Shown piece by piece: positions 6,576 to 13,360 of a stretch of DNA of 13,379 bases (positions are counted from its first letter, which is position 1; the number at the start of each line of letters is the position of its first letter). The notes below the pieces were generated by a model, which worked only from the letters and a program-made list of their open reading frames with translations, made no database searches and was not told where the DNA came from. The position numbers and the translations under genes are program-made. This stretch comes from CAUPWF01 sp964367905. Lineage in GTDB: Bacteria; Bacillota; Clostridia; Lachnospirales; Lachnospiraceae. The stretch spans positions 1-13,379 of the forward strand of contig CAYIZP010000058.1 in assembly GCA_964367905.1 (NCBI GenBank), read 5' to 3'.

Positions 6576-8629
6576 CTTACATCTCCTACAATCACTTTAT
6601 ATTCTTCATTACTCTTTTTCACATCTATAAGAACTTCTCCCTCTACCCTTCTCAACTCTATTTCAAATTCACATTCTCCTACTCGAAGGCTGTTAATTTT
6701 CACATAATCTAACTTTGTCGGAAGTTTCGGGTATATTAAAATCTGCTTATTTCCTGCGTCTGGATAGATCCCTAAAATATGACGGATGAATACATGATGG
6801 ATTCCATACCCTGACCAAAATTGCATAAAACATCCATCATCTGGAAGAATTTCACTCAATGCTACTGGCATCTCGTATTTCATAGTATCTGCCAACTGTT
6901 CTAATAGCTCATATGCCTGATCAAGATATCCATTCTTTGCAAATACTTCAGCCATATATCCCGTATTAATCGACATAGATTTATTCAAAGTATAGATATC
7001 ATCTACTTCGTCATGCTTATCGTCACACATACATGCAAGCTTCATTCCAAAATGGTTGTAAAACGCAGGTTGGAACATCTGCTTTATCCCCTCTTGTTTG
7101 ATTTCCTCTGGCACAAACTCTTGCACATATGGGATAATTGTCACCCAGTTTTTCAAGACCACAGGTATCAATTCGTCTTCTGCATACTCTTTCTCCAAAA
7201 GTTCATCAAAGTATTCTCCCATATGCTTTGTCAAGGTTTTTGTATTCTTGATTGAGTGAACCAGCAAATCTCTTCCTTCTATGATCTCCTTTTTTGTACA
7301 GATTACATCGCCAAAAAATTTGCTTTCTTTTGAGTAGAACTTCTCTAATACTTCTTCTTGAAGTGCAAGTCGTTTCTTCTCATACTCCTCAATTCTGTCC
7401 CTTTTTCCTAAAACAGTACACATATACTCTAGTTCTTTATAAGCATCTATTGTAAGAATTGCAATATCTATCACTCGTCCGTGAATTCCTGGAACCTCAA
7501 TAATTCCACTCCCCACTGGGCAAAGTGAACCAGGTTCTATCATGCTTTCTGCCCACTCCATACCACTTACGCAAAAATCAAACATCTCTTCTAAAAACTC
7601 AGAATCTCCAGTCCAACGATAAGTTTCTGCTACTGCAACAATGAAATGCGGCGCCTCCTGAAGATTTCCTTCATTATATACATAACCAAAAGGTGAGACT
7701 TCATGTACCACTCTTCCGATTCCATTTGTCTTTAATGAGATATCTTTCAGTAGTCGAAGTGTTTGCTTTGTCATCTCGAACTGTCCTACTGCAAGTGTTC
7801 CATGAATTCCATACGTTGTGTCACAGCCAAATAGCCACTGGAATTCTGGGTATCCCGCCGTATAACTCTCACCCACTTCATCTGTTTTTTGTACTAACAT
7901 GTCATAGTTGAGTTTTAATGCATCAAATGCCTCCTTGAAAGACTGCCCACTCATCTCTAGCTGCGTATGATCTACGAGACTAGCTCTTCTTTCGCGTTGT
8001 TCCTGAATGAGGTTTCTTACATTTGAAGTTATGAATTGAACTTCTTCCTTCAGTGATTCCATGGATTCGTTACTTGCAATAATTAAAATATTGCAACTGT
8101 CTTTGATATCCATTCTAATCTCTGTACCATTTAAATGAATTTCATTGTCGTTATCTACGACGACCGATACACAATACTTCTCAAACTCATGTTTCACATA
8201 GATTACATCTTTATGAGTTTCTACCACTTCCGTTCTACCAGTCTTGAACCCTGCTTCCTCTGCGGTCCAACACCCTTGTAGATTAAGATTCATGGCAAAT
8301 GTTATGATTTCTTCATTCTTTTTTTCAATATAAATACTTAATGCTCGCTTATTATCGAGTGCATGAATCCCCACTTCCATCTTCGGGTATGTGAATACAC
8401 TCGTTCCCATATCAAATGCATATTGGCTTGCATGCAGTACATCTTCCCCTTGAGTTAATGTAAATCCCGATGTAATTCTCAGTGGTTGAGAAAAAATTCC
8501 ACTCATCTCTCCATCTACATGAAACCCCAGTGGTGAAAATGTCCCATCTTGATTCCCAATGCAATACATCCGATTCGATGCCACTACATAATGATCTTTA
8601 TTTAAATTTTTCGTCTTCGTTACAAACAT
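6572..8629 (-). CDS. Six-hairpin glycosidase, amylo-alpha-1,6-glucosidase-like, specificity unknown
   Basis: 685 aa, no signal peptide. The N-terminal about 215 residues look like a beta-rich domain resembling that of some glycogen-debranching enzymes. From about 230 to 620 the helical, loop-rich pattern fits an (alpha/alpha)6 barrel: GYPEFQWLFGCDTTYG (259-274), VVHEVSPFGYVYNEGNLQEAPHF (307-329), AETYRWTGDSEFL (334-346) and ALSEILPDDGCFMQFWSGYGIHH (590-612). A small C-terminal beta domain follows. The LQEAPHF...YRWTGD stretch recalls amylo-1,6-glucosidases and GH15-type enzymes, but the catalytic acids cannot be assigned with certainty; Asp270, Glu310, Glu324 and Glu593 are candidates. Ribosome site AGGAG lies 6 bases before ATG and overlaps the preceding permease stop. 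Between an importer and GH65, it probably removes a glycosyl unit that the other enzymes cannot. It could belong to an uncharacterised family. Confidence 0.75.
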   Translation of the reverse strand: MFVTKTKNLNKDHYVVASNRMYCIGNQDGTFSPLGFHVDGEMSGIFSQPLRITSGFTLTQGEDVLHASQYAFDMGTSVFTYPKMEVGIHALDNKRALSIYIEKKNEEIITFAMNLNLQGCWTAEEAGFKTGRTEVVETHKDVIYVKHEFEKYCVSVVVDNDNEIHLNGTEIRMDIKDSCNILIIASNESMESLKEEVQFITSNVRNLIQEQRERRASLVDHTQLEMSGQSFKEAFDALKLNYDMLVQKTDEVGESYTAGYPEFQWLFGCDTTYGIHGTLAVGQFEMTKQTLRLLKDISLKTNGIGRVVHEVSPFGYVYNEGNLQEAPHFIVAVAETYRWTGDSEFLEEMFDFCVSGMEWAESMIEPGSLCPVGSGIIEVPGIHGRVIDIAILTIDAYKELEYMCTVLGKRDRIEEYEKKRLALQEEVLEKFYSKESKFFGDVICTKKEIIEGRDLLVHSIKNTKTLTKHMGEYFDELLEKEYAEDELIPVVLKNWVTIIPYVQEFVPEEIKQEGIKQMFQPAFYNHFGMKLACMCDDKHDEVDDIYTLNKSMSINTGYMAEVFAKNGYLDQAYELLEQLADTMKYEMPVALSEILPDDGCFMQFWSGYGIHHVFIRHILGIYPDAGNKQILIYPKLPTKLDYVKINSLRVGECEFEIELRRVEGEVLIDVKKSNEEYKVIVGDVR

Positions 8630-8638
8630 AATTTTCTC

Positions 8639-9460
8639 CTATTTGATTCCTGATGTGGAAACACCTTCTATAAAATATCTTTGACAAATGAGGAATAATA
8701 GTATCATCGGGATCGATAATAGCATTGCACCTGCCATCGTCTGGTTCGGGAATGAGAAATACTGACTGTTCAAGGAAGCCATACCAACTGGTAATGTATA
8801 CATATCTCTTGATGTAATTAATAAGTTAGGCATTAGGAAGTTATTGAAACTTCCTGTAAAGGACATAATTGTAATTGTTGTCAAAGCTGGTTTTGCAAGT
8901 GGCAATGCGATCTTGAAGAAGATTCCAATACGCTTTAATCCATCTAAGGAAGCTGCCTCTTCTAAACTAATTGGGAATGACAAGAAAAATTGTCTCATCA
9001 TAAATATATTAAATGCATTAAACACAAATGGAACAATCAACCCTATATGAGTATTAACAAATCCAAAGTTATTCAACAACATATATTGTGGAATCATTGT
9101 AATTTGCCCTGGTATCATCATGACTCCTAGAATGCACATGAAGATAATATTTTTCCCCACAAACTCCACACGTGCTAGTGCATATCCCGCCATAGTGCTG
9201 AGAATAACACTCAATGCCGTCACACTGATTGCAACAACAATACTGTTGAAGTACCAGATTAAAATATCATTTTTTGTAATCAAATTTATATAGGACTCAA
9301 GATTTAGAGTGGTAAAATCCACAGTCAATTTGTACGACTCTGAAGCTGGTCTGAATGATGTATAGATTGACCATAAAAATGGAAATAAAGCGATGCATGC
9401 ATATCCAATCGTTATGATGTAAAATACAAGTTTTAATATTTTCGGTGTACTCTTACGCAT
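8639..9460 (-). CDS. Sugar ABC transporter permease, MalG/UgpE type
   Basis: 273 aa integral membrane protein with about six hydrophobic segments (near 12-32, 70-93, 106-125, 138-158, 190-207, 244-262). The cytoplasmic EAA loop EEAASLDGLKRIGIFFKIALP (167-187) is the contact point for the ATPase and ends in the usual ALPLAKPAL. It ends in GVSTSGIK, the common C-terminus of this family. Its ATG shares one base with the stop of the other permease gene (TAATG at 9462-9458), and AGGAG lies upstream inside that gene, so the two are translationally coupled, as expected for a heterodimer made in equal amounts. Substrate specificity is set mainly by the binding protein. Confidence 0.93.
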   Translation of the reverse strand: MRKSTPKILKLVFYIITIGYACIALFPFLWSIYTSFRPASESYKLTVDFTTLNLESYINLITKNDILIWYFNSIVVAISVTALSVILSTMAGYALARVEFVGKNIIFMCILGVMMIPGQITMIPQYMLLNNFGFVNTHIGLIVPFVFNAFNIFMMRQFFLSFPISLEEAASLDGLKRIGIFFKIALPLAKPALTTITIMSFTGSFNNFLMPNLLITSRDMYTLPVGMASLNSQYFSFPNQTMAGAMLLSIPMILLFLICQRYFIEGVSTSGIK

Positions 9461-10371
9461 TATTTAGCTCTCCTTTCCATTTTTGCTGGACGTATTTCGA
9501 AGAAATACCGTTGTAGACATGTCAGGATAAAAATGAATAGGAACAAGATAATTGCTACCGATGAACCATATCCCAATCTATTTTCTCCAAACGCTTTGTT
9601 ATATAAGTAAAGTACAATTGTTGTCGTGGAACCCAATGGTCCTCCTTGTCCTCCAGAAATGATAAATGCTTGATCAAACATCTGCAATGTACCAATACTT
9701 CCTACTACTAATACAAACATCGTCTTTTCTTTTAAAAGTGGAACTGTCACGTGCCAGAAACTCTGTATCCCCGTCGCCCCATCAATCGCGGATGCCTCGT
9801 ACACTTCTTGTGGGATATCCTGTAATCCCGCTAGAAATACCAACATCTGTGTACCAACTGTTGACCAGATTGCCATCAACATCGCTAGTGGAAGTGCTAG
9901 ATTCGGATCTGTAAACCAACTTACAGGAGTAAATCCAAATATACTTAGAAATTGATTCGCAATTCCATTCGTGTTAAACAAGAACATAAACATCGCCCCT
10001 ACCGCCACTGCTGATGTAACTGCTGGCACATAGTATGCCACTCGGAAGAATGTCTTTCCTTTGATGTTCTGATTTGCTACGGTTGCCAACAACATTGCGA
10101 TTACAGTCTGAACTGGAACTACAACGATTGTGTATCGTATTGTATTCCACAATGCTTGGTGAAATGCTTTGTCTTGCAATACCTTTATGTAGTTTTCAAA
10201 TCCAATGAAAATCGCCTCTTGTGGCTTTAACAAATTGTAATTTTGAAAACTAAGTGCGAACGAAAATACTGCAGGACCAATTACAAATACTAACATCAAT
10301 ACCACCACTGGTGCTACTAAAATAAATCCCGCTAAGTTTTCTCGCCTTCCTTGTTTCGCTTTTCCCTTCAT
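9460..10371 (-). CDS. Sugar ABC transporter permease, MalF/UgpA type
   Basis: 303 aa membrane protein. A basic N-terminus (MKGKAKQGRR) precedes the first hydrophobic segment (13-40); further segments lie near 78-99, 115-133, 160-182, 217-240 and 272-290. The EAA loop is EVYEASAIDGATGIQSFWHVTVP (189-211). FIISGGQGGPLGSTTTIVLYLY (236-257) is typical of the family's penultimate region. The ATG at 10371 is chosen because GGAGG stands 6 bases upstream; an in-frame ATG at 10386 has a much weaker site and would add MWRFK. It follows the binding-protein gene after 71 bases containing a hairpin. With the second permease it forms the channel. Confidence 0.93.
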   Translation of the reverse strand: MKGKAKQGRRENLAGFILVAPVVVLMLVFVIGPAVFSFALSFQNYNLLKPQEAIFIGFENYIKVLQDKAFHQALWNTIRYTIVVVPVQTVIAMLLATVANQNIKGKTFFRVAYYVPAVTSAVAVGAMFMFLFNTNGIANQFLSIFGFTPVSWFTDPNLALPLAMLMAIWSTVGTQMLVFLAGLQDIPQEVYEASAIDGATGIQSFWHVTVPLLKEKTMFVLVVGSIGTLQMFDQAFIISGGQGGPLGSTTTIVLYLYNKAFGENRLGYGSSVAIILFLFIFILTCLQRYFFEIRPAKMERRAK

Positions 10372-10399
10372 CTTGAACCTCCACATCTTCTTATATTTC

Positions 10400-10427
10400 G
10401 AGGGTAAAGAACTGTCTCTTTACCCTC
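10400..10427 (-). other. Hairpin without U-tract between binding-protein and permease genes
   Basis: Arms 10400-10410 and 10417-10427 form a perfect 11-bp stem (GAGGGTAAAGA) with a 6-base loop, starting 16 bases after the stop of the binding-protein gene. The bases that follow on the minus strand (GAAATATAAG) are not U-rich, so it should not be an efficient intrinsic terminator. Such hairpins in sugar transport operons are known to protect the 3' end of the upstream binding-protein message and so raise its amount over the permeases. That function is inferred here. Confidence 0.7.
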
Positions 10428-10442
10428 TGTCTGTCATCGAAT

Positions 10443-11711
10443 CTAATAATCTGCTAATGCAGCATCAATATTTGCTTGTGCTTCGTCAAAAGCTTCTTTT
10501 ACAGATGCTTCTGGATCTAATAATACTTTCTCCATTGCCTTCGCTGCTTCGTCAACAACTGTTGCGGATACGACACCATATCTGAACTCACTCGCTACCG
10601 GAGTTACGTCAACGAACACTTGACGTTCAGGATATTTTTCAATAAAAGTCTCAATTGCCGATGTTCTAGATGGAATTGATTTTCCAGCGTCTGCTACAAC
10701 TAATTGTTGCTCTGTAGATGTTAAAAACTGAATCAATTCTTTTGCTTGGTCTGGATACTCTGTGCTTGCTGACATCGAGTAAGCTACTGTAAATTGCATG
10801 GATGCATCTGTTTCGGAAATCGGTACTGGTACAATACCATATTCTAAGTCTGGCGCTAGCTCCATTAATGAAGTTACCATCCATGTTCCTTCAATTGTCA
10901 TTGCTACCATCTCACTTGCGAAGGCATCTCCGTCCCAACCAACACCAAGTTCTTGTGGAGTTTTTGCATAATCATTCTCAAGTAAGCTTAACCAAAATTC
11001 ATATGCCTCAATATTCTTCTCGTTGTTGAGCGTTGGAACTCCATCTTCCATCATTGTTCCACCGTTTGAATAGAAGAGTGGCTGAACTCTAGGTAATTCA
11101 TTTTGAAGAGATAATCCTGTTACTGTATCAGTTGTTAACTGCTCTGCCGCAACTTCTAACTCCTCCCAAGTTGTCGGTGGTTCAATGCCTGCATCCGCAA
11201 ACATTTGCTTATTGTAATATAACGCCAATGTAGAATAATCCTTAGGCACCCCGTATAATGTTCCGTCTTCTCCTCTAAATGCGTCTAATAATGCACTATC
11301 GAAATCGGCTACCTCCTCTTCTGCCAACACGTCATCGATTGGTGCTAATTGTCCAGCATCGATAAACTGAGGTGTTTGGAAGATATCCATATAAAACACG
11401 TCTGGTGCATCCTCAGCCACCATTCTAGTCTTAAGAACTTCCCAAATATCACCAGCAATTGGCTCTACAATAACATCGATATTCTGATTCGCTTCCTCAA
11501 AAGCTGCTACCTGTTGTTCCACAATCTCAACCTCAAATGGATCTGAAAACGTTCCTAGTGTAATTGTCACTTTTTCTCCACTTGCTGTTTCTTCTCCACC
11601 AGCTTCTGTTGCTCCACCATCTGCATTTTCTGTACTTGGATCTGTGCCTCCACAACCTACCATTGCTAACATCATTGTGCCCGCTAATAAAGTCGCCACT
11701 AATTTTTTCAT
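10443..11711 (-). CDS. Sugar-binding lipoprotein of the ABC importer (family 1 solute-binding protein)
   Basis: 422 aa. Signal peptide MKKLVATLLAGTMMLAMVGC has the lipobox MVGC with Cys20 as lipidation site. A Gly/Glu/Thr-rich linker (21-47) tethers the domain to the membrane surface. The mature part shows the extracellular family 1 pattern: VTITLGTFSDPFEVEIVEQQVAAFEEAN (48-75), DAPDVFYMDIFQTPQFIDAG (101-120), then LYGVPKDYSTLALYYNKQMFADAG and PPTTWEEL, conserved in MalE/MsmE-like proteins. It captures an oligosaccharide and delivers it to the two permeases. It is the first gene after the regulated promoter, with GGAGG 7 bases before ATG. No ATPase gene is present; in Firmicutes such importers commonly use a shared MsmX/UgpC-type ATPase encoded elsewhere. 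Ligand identity is not readable from the sequence. Confidence 0.95.
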   Translation of the reverse strand: MKKLVATLLAGTMMLAMVGCGGTDPSTENADGGATEAGGEETASGEKVTITLGTFSDPFEVEIVEQQVAAFEEANQNIDVIVEPIAGDIWEVLKTRMVAEDAPDVFYMDIFQTPQFIDAGQLAPIDDVLAEEEVADFDSALLDAFRGEDGTLYGVPKDYSTLALYYNKQMFADAGIEPPTTWEELEVAAEQLTTDTVTGLSLQNELPRVQPLFYSNGGTMMEDGVPTLNNEKNIEAYEFWLSLLENDYAKTPQELGVGWDGDAFASEMVAMTIEGTWMVTSLMELAPDLEYGIVPVPISETDASMQFTVAYSMSASTEYPDQAKELIQFLTSTEQQLVVADAGKSIPSRTSAIETFIEKYPERQVFVDVTPVASEFRYGVVSATVVDEAAKAMEKVLLDPEASVKEAFDEAQANIDAALADY

Positions 11712-11727
11712 CTTATTTCCTCCTTAT

Positions 11728-11747
11728 TTTGCCGAATCGTTTCGGTT
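11728..11747. promoter_or_regulatory. LacI-family operator 1, just downstream of the operon promoter
   Basis: The core CCGAATCGTTTCGG (11732-11745) is an inverted repeat (CCGAA/TTCGG) around a central CG, the usual architecture of LacI-family operators in which a hinge leucine inserts at the central CpG. It occupies about +5 to +18 relative to the predicted start point, where bound repressor would block initiation. The same 20 bases occur again at 11862-11881. The LacI-type gene next door is the obvious ligand. CcpA is less likely because the outer bases do not fit a catabolite-responsive element. Confidence 0.8.
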
Positions 11748-11756
11748 CTTGTATTT

Positions 11757-11785
11757 ATAATACTATTCGCCCATAAATTAGTCAA
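11757..11785 (-). promoter_or_regulatory. Main promoter of the sugar operon
   Basis: On the minus strand TTGACT (11785-11780) and TATTAT (11762-11757) are separated by exactly 17 bases, each one base off consensus. The predicted start is near 11750, leaving a leader of about 38 bases with a GGAGG ribosome site. Operator 1 directly follows the -10 box, which fits negative control. Confidence 0.75.
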
Positions 11786-11829
11786 TACATAATTTCTTTT
11801 TCGCCCTATTGCACAATTTATGCTGCTTT

Positions 11830-11851
11830 TTATTCTGTGTTTATTCTGTGT
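11830..11851. repeat. Two tandem copies of an 11-bp unit
   Basis: TTATTCTGTGT occurs twice back to back at 11830-11840 and 11841-11851, between operator 2 and the operon promoter. It may be a replication-slippage duplication or a binding site; nothing else supports a function. Confidence 0.6.
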
Positions 11852-11861
11852 TTTTGTTATA

Positions 11862-11881
11862 TTTGCCGAATCGTTTCGGTT
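11862..11881. promoter_or_regulatory. LacI-family operator 2, upstream of the operon promoter
   Basis: A 20-base exact copy of operator 1 with the same CCGAATCGTTTCGG core (11866-11879). Its centre lies 134 bp from the first, close to 13 helical turns, and about 80 bp upstream of the -35 box. It falls directly after the terminator of the repressor gene. An auxiliary operator allowing repression by DNA looping is the simplest reading. Confidence 0.7.
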
Positions 11882-11888
11882 TCAATAT

Positions 11889-11915
11889 AAAAGAACACTA
11901 TTCATGATAATGTTC
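11889..11915 (-). terminator. Intrinsic terminator of the LacI-family gene
   Basis: On the minus strand GAACATTA (11915-11908) pairs with TAGTGTTC (11900-11893) across a 7-base loop, with one G-U wobble that would be a mismatch on the other strand, and is followed by UUUU (11892-11889). It lies 23 bases after the repressor stop codon and would separate the repressor transcript from the sugar operon. Confidence 0.6.
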
Positions 11916-11938
11916 TCCTATCTCCATATACTCACGTC

Positions 11939-12931
11939 TTATATGGTATCTCTTATAATTAATTCACATCCCAGAGTAACAATATTCGAACTCGCTTCAC
12001 TCTCGGAGAATTCCCACAATAATTTTGCTGCTTCATATCCCTTTGCAAAGTCATCTTGGTGTACTGTACTTAGAGCTGGTTTCAAATACCTAGAAATCGG
12101 TAGATCATCGAATCCCACCACGGCGATATCTTCTGGCACCCTTTTTCCCATATCCTCAAGAGCCTCGATACATCCCATCGCCATATAGTCGCTCGCACAG
12201 AAAAACCCATCAATCTCTGGATGTTCTTTTAGCGCTCGTAACGTTTCGGATTTCGCTTTACGTCGACTGAAGTCTCCTTCATATGTCTCATAATTTGGCA
12301 TGGCTCTTTTCGCTAATGCAATCTTATATCCTGACTCCCTCTCAATACTAACGGTTGCGTGCGATGTTCCATTAATCATCGCAATGTGCTTCTTCCCCGT
12401 TTTTATCATAGCCTCTACCGCCTGTGTGGAATACAGCATATTATTAATAATTACACAACCATTATTCCCCTCATCGATTGGTATGTCGATAAACACACAA
12501 CGAATATTGCTATTGATTAACTCCAATAATCTCTTATCATCATATTCAAACCCTGAAAGAATTGCCTTACTAATTCCTTTGTTCCTCAAATACTCCACAT
12601 AGGAAGTCACACTATCTTGAATCATATAAACACTCAGCTCATATTGTTTTTCACTCACCAACTTGTTAACGCCACACAATATTTTATAAATCGGATTATA
12701 ATCTGAGATATTCTCTTCGTTCTCGAATCCCTTCACGACAACTGCCATCTCATTCTTCACTTGCATAACGAGTTTCTGCGCCATAGTATTTTTAATATAT
12801 CCTAACTCATTTGCGATTTGGCGAATTCGTACCTTTGTCTCTTCACTTACATCATCATGATTGTTCAAGGCCCTCGACACTTGCGTAACCGACATACCTG
12901 CAGCCTTCGCCACATCCTTTAGCGTAATCAT
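11939..12931 (-). CDS. LacI-family transcriptional repressor of the sugar operon
   Basis: 330 aa. Residues 1-46 are the LacI helix-turn-helix (ITLKDVAKAAGMSVTQVSRALNNHDDVSEETKVRI). The hinge helix (NTMAQKLVMQ, 48-57) places Leu54 at the position that inserts into the operator centre in PurR. Residues from about 60 form the sugar-binding core, ending with the conserved DIAVVGFDDLPISRYLKPALSTVHQD segment and a dimer-forming tail. It is expected to bind the CCGAATCGTTTCGG sites in front of the binding-protein gene and to let go when a sugar from the pathway binds. The start has AGAGGTG at suitable distance. It has its own extended -10 promoter and a terminator, so it is probably expressed separately. 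No operator copy was seen near its own promoter. The effector is unknown. Confidence 0.95.
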   Translation of the reverse strand: MITLKDVAKAAGMSVTQVSRALNNHDDVSEETKVRIRQIANELGYIKNTMAQKLVMQVKNEMAVVVKGFENEENISDYNPIYKILCGVNKLVSEKQYELSVYMIQDSVTSYVEYLRNKGISKAILSGFEYDDKRLLELINSNIRCVFIDIPIDEGNNGCVIINNMLYSTQAVEAMIKTGKKHIAMINGTSHATVSIERESGYKIALAKRAMPNYETYEGDFSRRKAKSETLRALKEHPEIDGFFCASDYMAMGCIEALEDMGKRVPEDIAVVGFDDLPISRYLKPALSTVHQDDFAKGYEAAKLLWEFSESEASSNIVTLGCELIIRDTI

Positions 12932-12976
12932 ATAACTTCACCTCTTTGTTTCATATACTATTTTTGCTCTTTAATG

Positions 12977-13005
12977 AGTATACCATAAAGTAGCTGGATT
13001 GTCTC
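12977..13005 (-). promoter_or_regulatory. Promoter of the LacI-family gene
   Basis: On the minus strand an extended -10 box TGGTATACT (hexamer TATACT at 12982-12977) is preceded after 17 bases by GAGACA (13005-13000), matching the -35 consensus at four of six positions. It lies about 45 bases upstream of the repressor ATG. The weak -35 is compensated by the TG extension. Modest constitutive expression would fit. Confidence 0.5.
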
Positions 13006-13053
13006 ACTTTCCAATTCATTATTATTTGGAATCTTATTATTTTGAAATAGTTT

Positions 13054-13329
13054 GTGCCCCCACCAAAATCATTGACGCAAACAGAGATAGAAGATAAAAC
13101 GTATGGGGAGTATTTTGGATTTACATCGGACGAGGTATATGAAATGCTTTGCTATTATGGCAAAGAGAATCATATGGAGAAGATAAAAAGTTGGTACAAT
13201 GGATATTTGTTTGGGGCAACTGAAGTGTACAATCCATGGAGTTTGATTAATCATGTAACAGATATCTTGGCTTATGAAGACGAAAAACCAAAACCGTATT
13301 GGTCGAATACAAGTTCCAATATACCCTAA
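13054..13329 (+). pseudogene. Remnant of an AAA-ATPase-like / PD-(D/E)XK family protein
   Basis: The 91-aa open frame contains a recognisable middle segment of the large AAA-ATPase-like proteins (with a C-terminal PD-(D/E)XK nuclease-like domain) that are multicopy in Lachnospiraceae and Bacteroidetes. Visible family signatures are YGEYFGFTSDEVYEML (residues 17-32), SWYNGYLFGATEVYNPWSLINHV and PYWSNTSSN. Full-length members are roughly 500-600 aa. An in-frame TAG at 13048 precedes the fragment, with no ATP-binding N-terminus upstream. Directly after YWSNTSSN, where family members continue, the frame ends in TAA. Only a GTG with no ribosome site is available as start. It is therefore a doubly truncated relic, probably not translated. 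Function of intact members is not established. Confidence 0.75.
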
Positions 13330-13360
13330 AAGGAGCTTGCCTGTTTCCAGGCAGCTCCTT
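13330..13360. terminator. Strong terminator hairpin, probably bidirectional
   Basis: AAGGAGC...GCTCCTT extended by TGCCTG/CAGGCA forms a stem of 13 bp with one bulged base and a 4-base loop (TTTC on plus, GAAA on minus). The plus direction is followed by a T-rich stretch (CACTTTTATTTTTCTTGTT), the minus direction by UUUU. The GNRA-type loop on the minus strand hints that it may serve a gene to the right of the window. It follows directly on the stop codon of the gene remnant. Confidence 0.75.

Noticed and set aside
10373..11029. Several plus-strand and alternative-frame open frames across the binding-protein gene
   Set aside because: They are Leu/Ser/His-rich antisense readings of a clearly real lipoprotein gene with signal peptide and good ribosome site.
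11732..11745. Operator 1 considered as a CcpA catabolite-responsive element
   Set aside because: The centre resembles one, but the outer TG/CA bases are replaced by CC/GG, and a second exact copy next to a dedicated LacI-type gene fits a local operator better.
11820..12188. 122-aa open frame on the plus strand
   Set aside because: Most of it lies antisense to the repressor gene, its start runs through the operator and terminator region, and it shows no ribosome site or family features.
12238..12252. TAACGTTTCGGAT inside the repressor gene, also found near 5703 in the GH65 gene
   Set aside because: Only the right half of the operator palindrome matches; the CCGAA half is missing in both places, so these are taken as chance half-sites in coding sequence.
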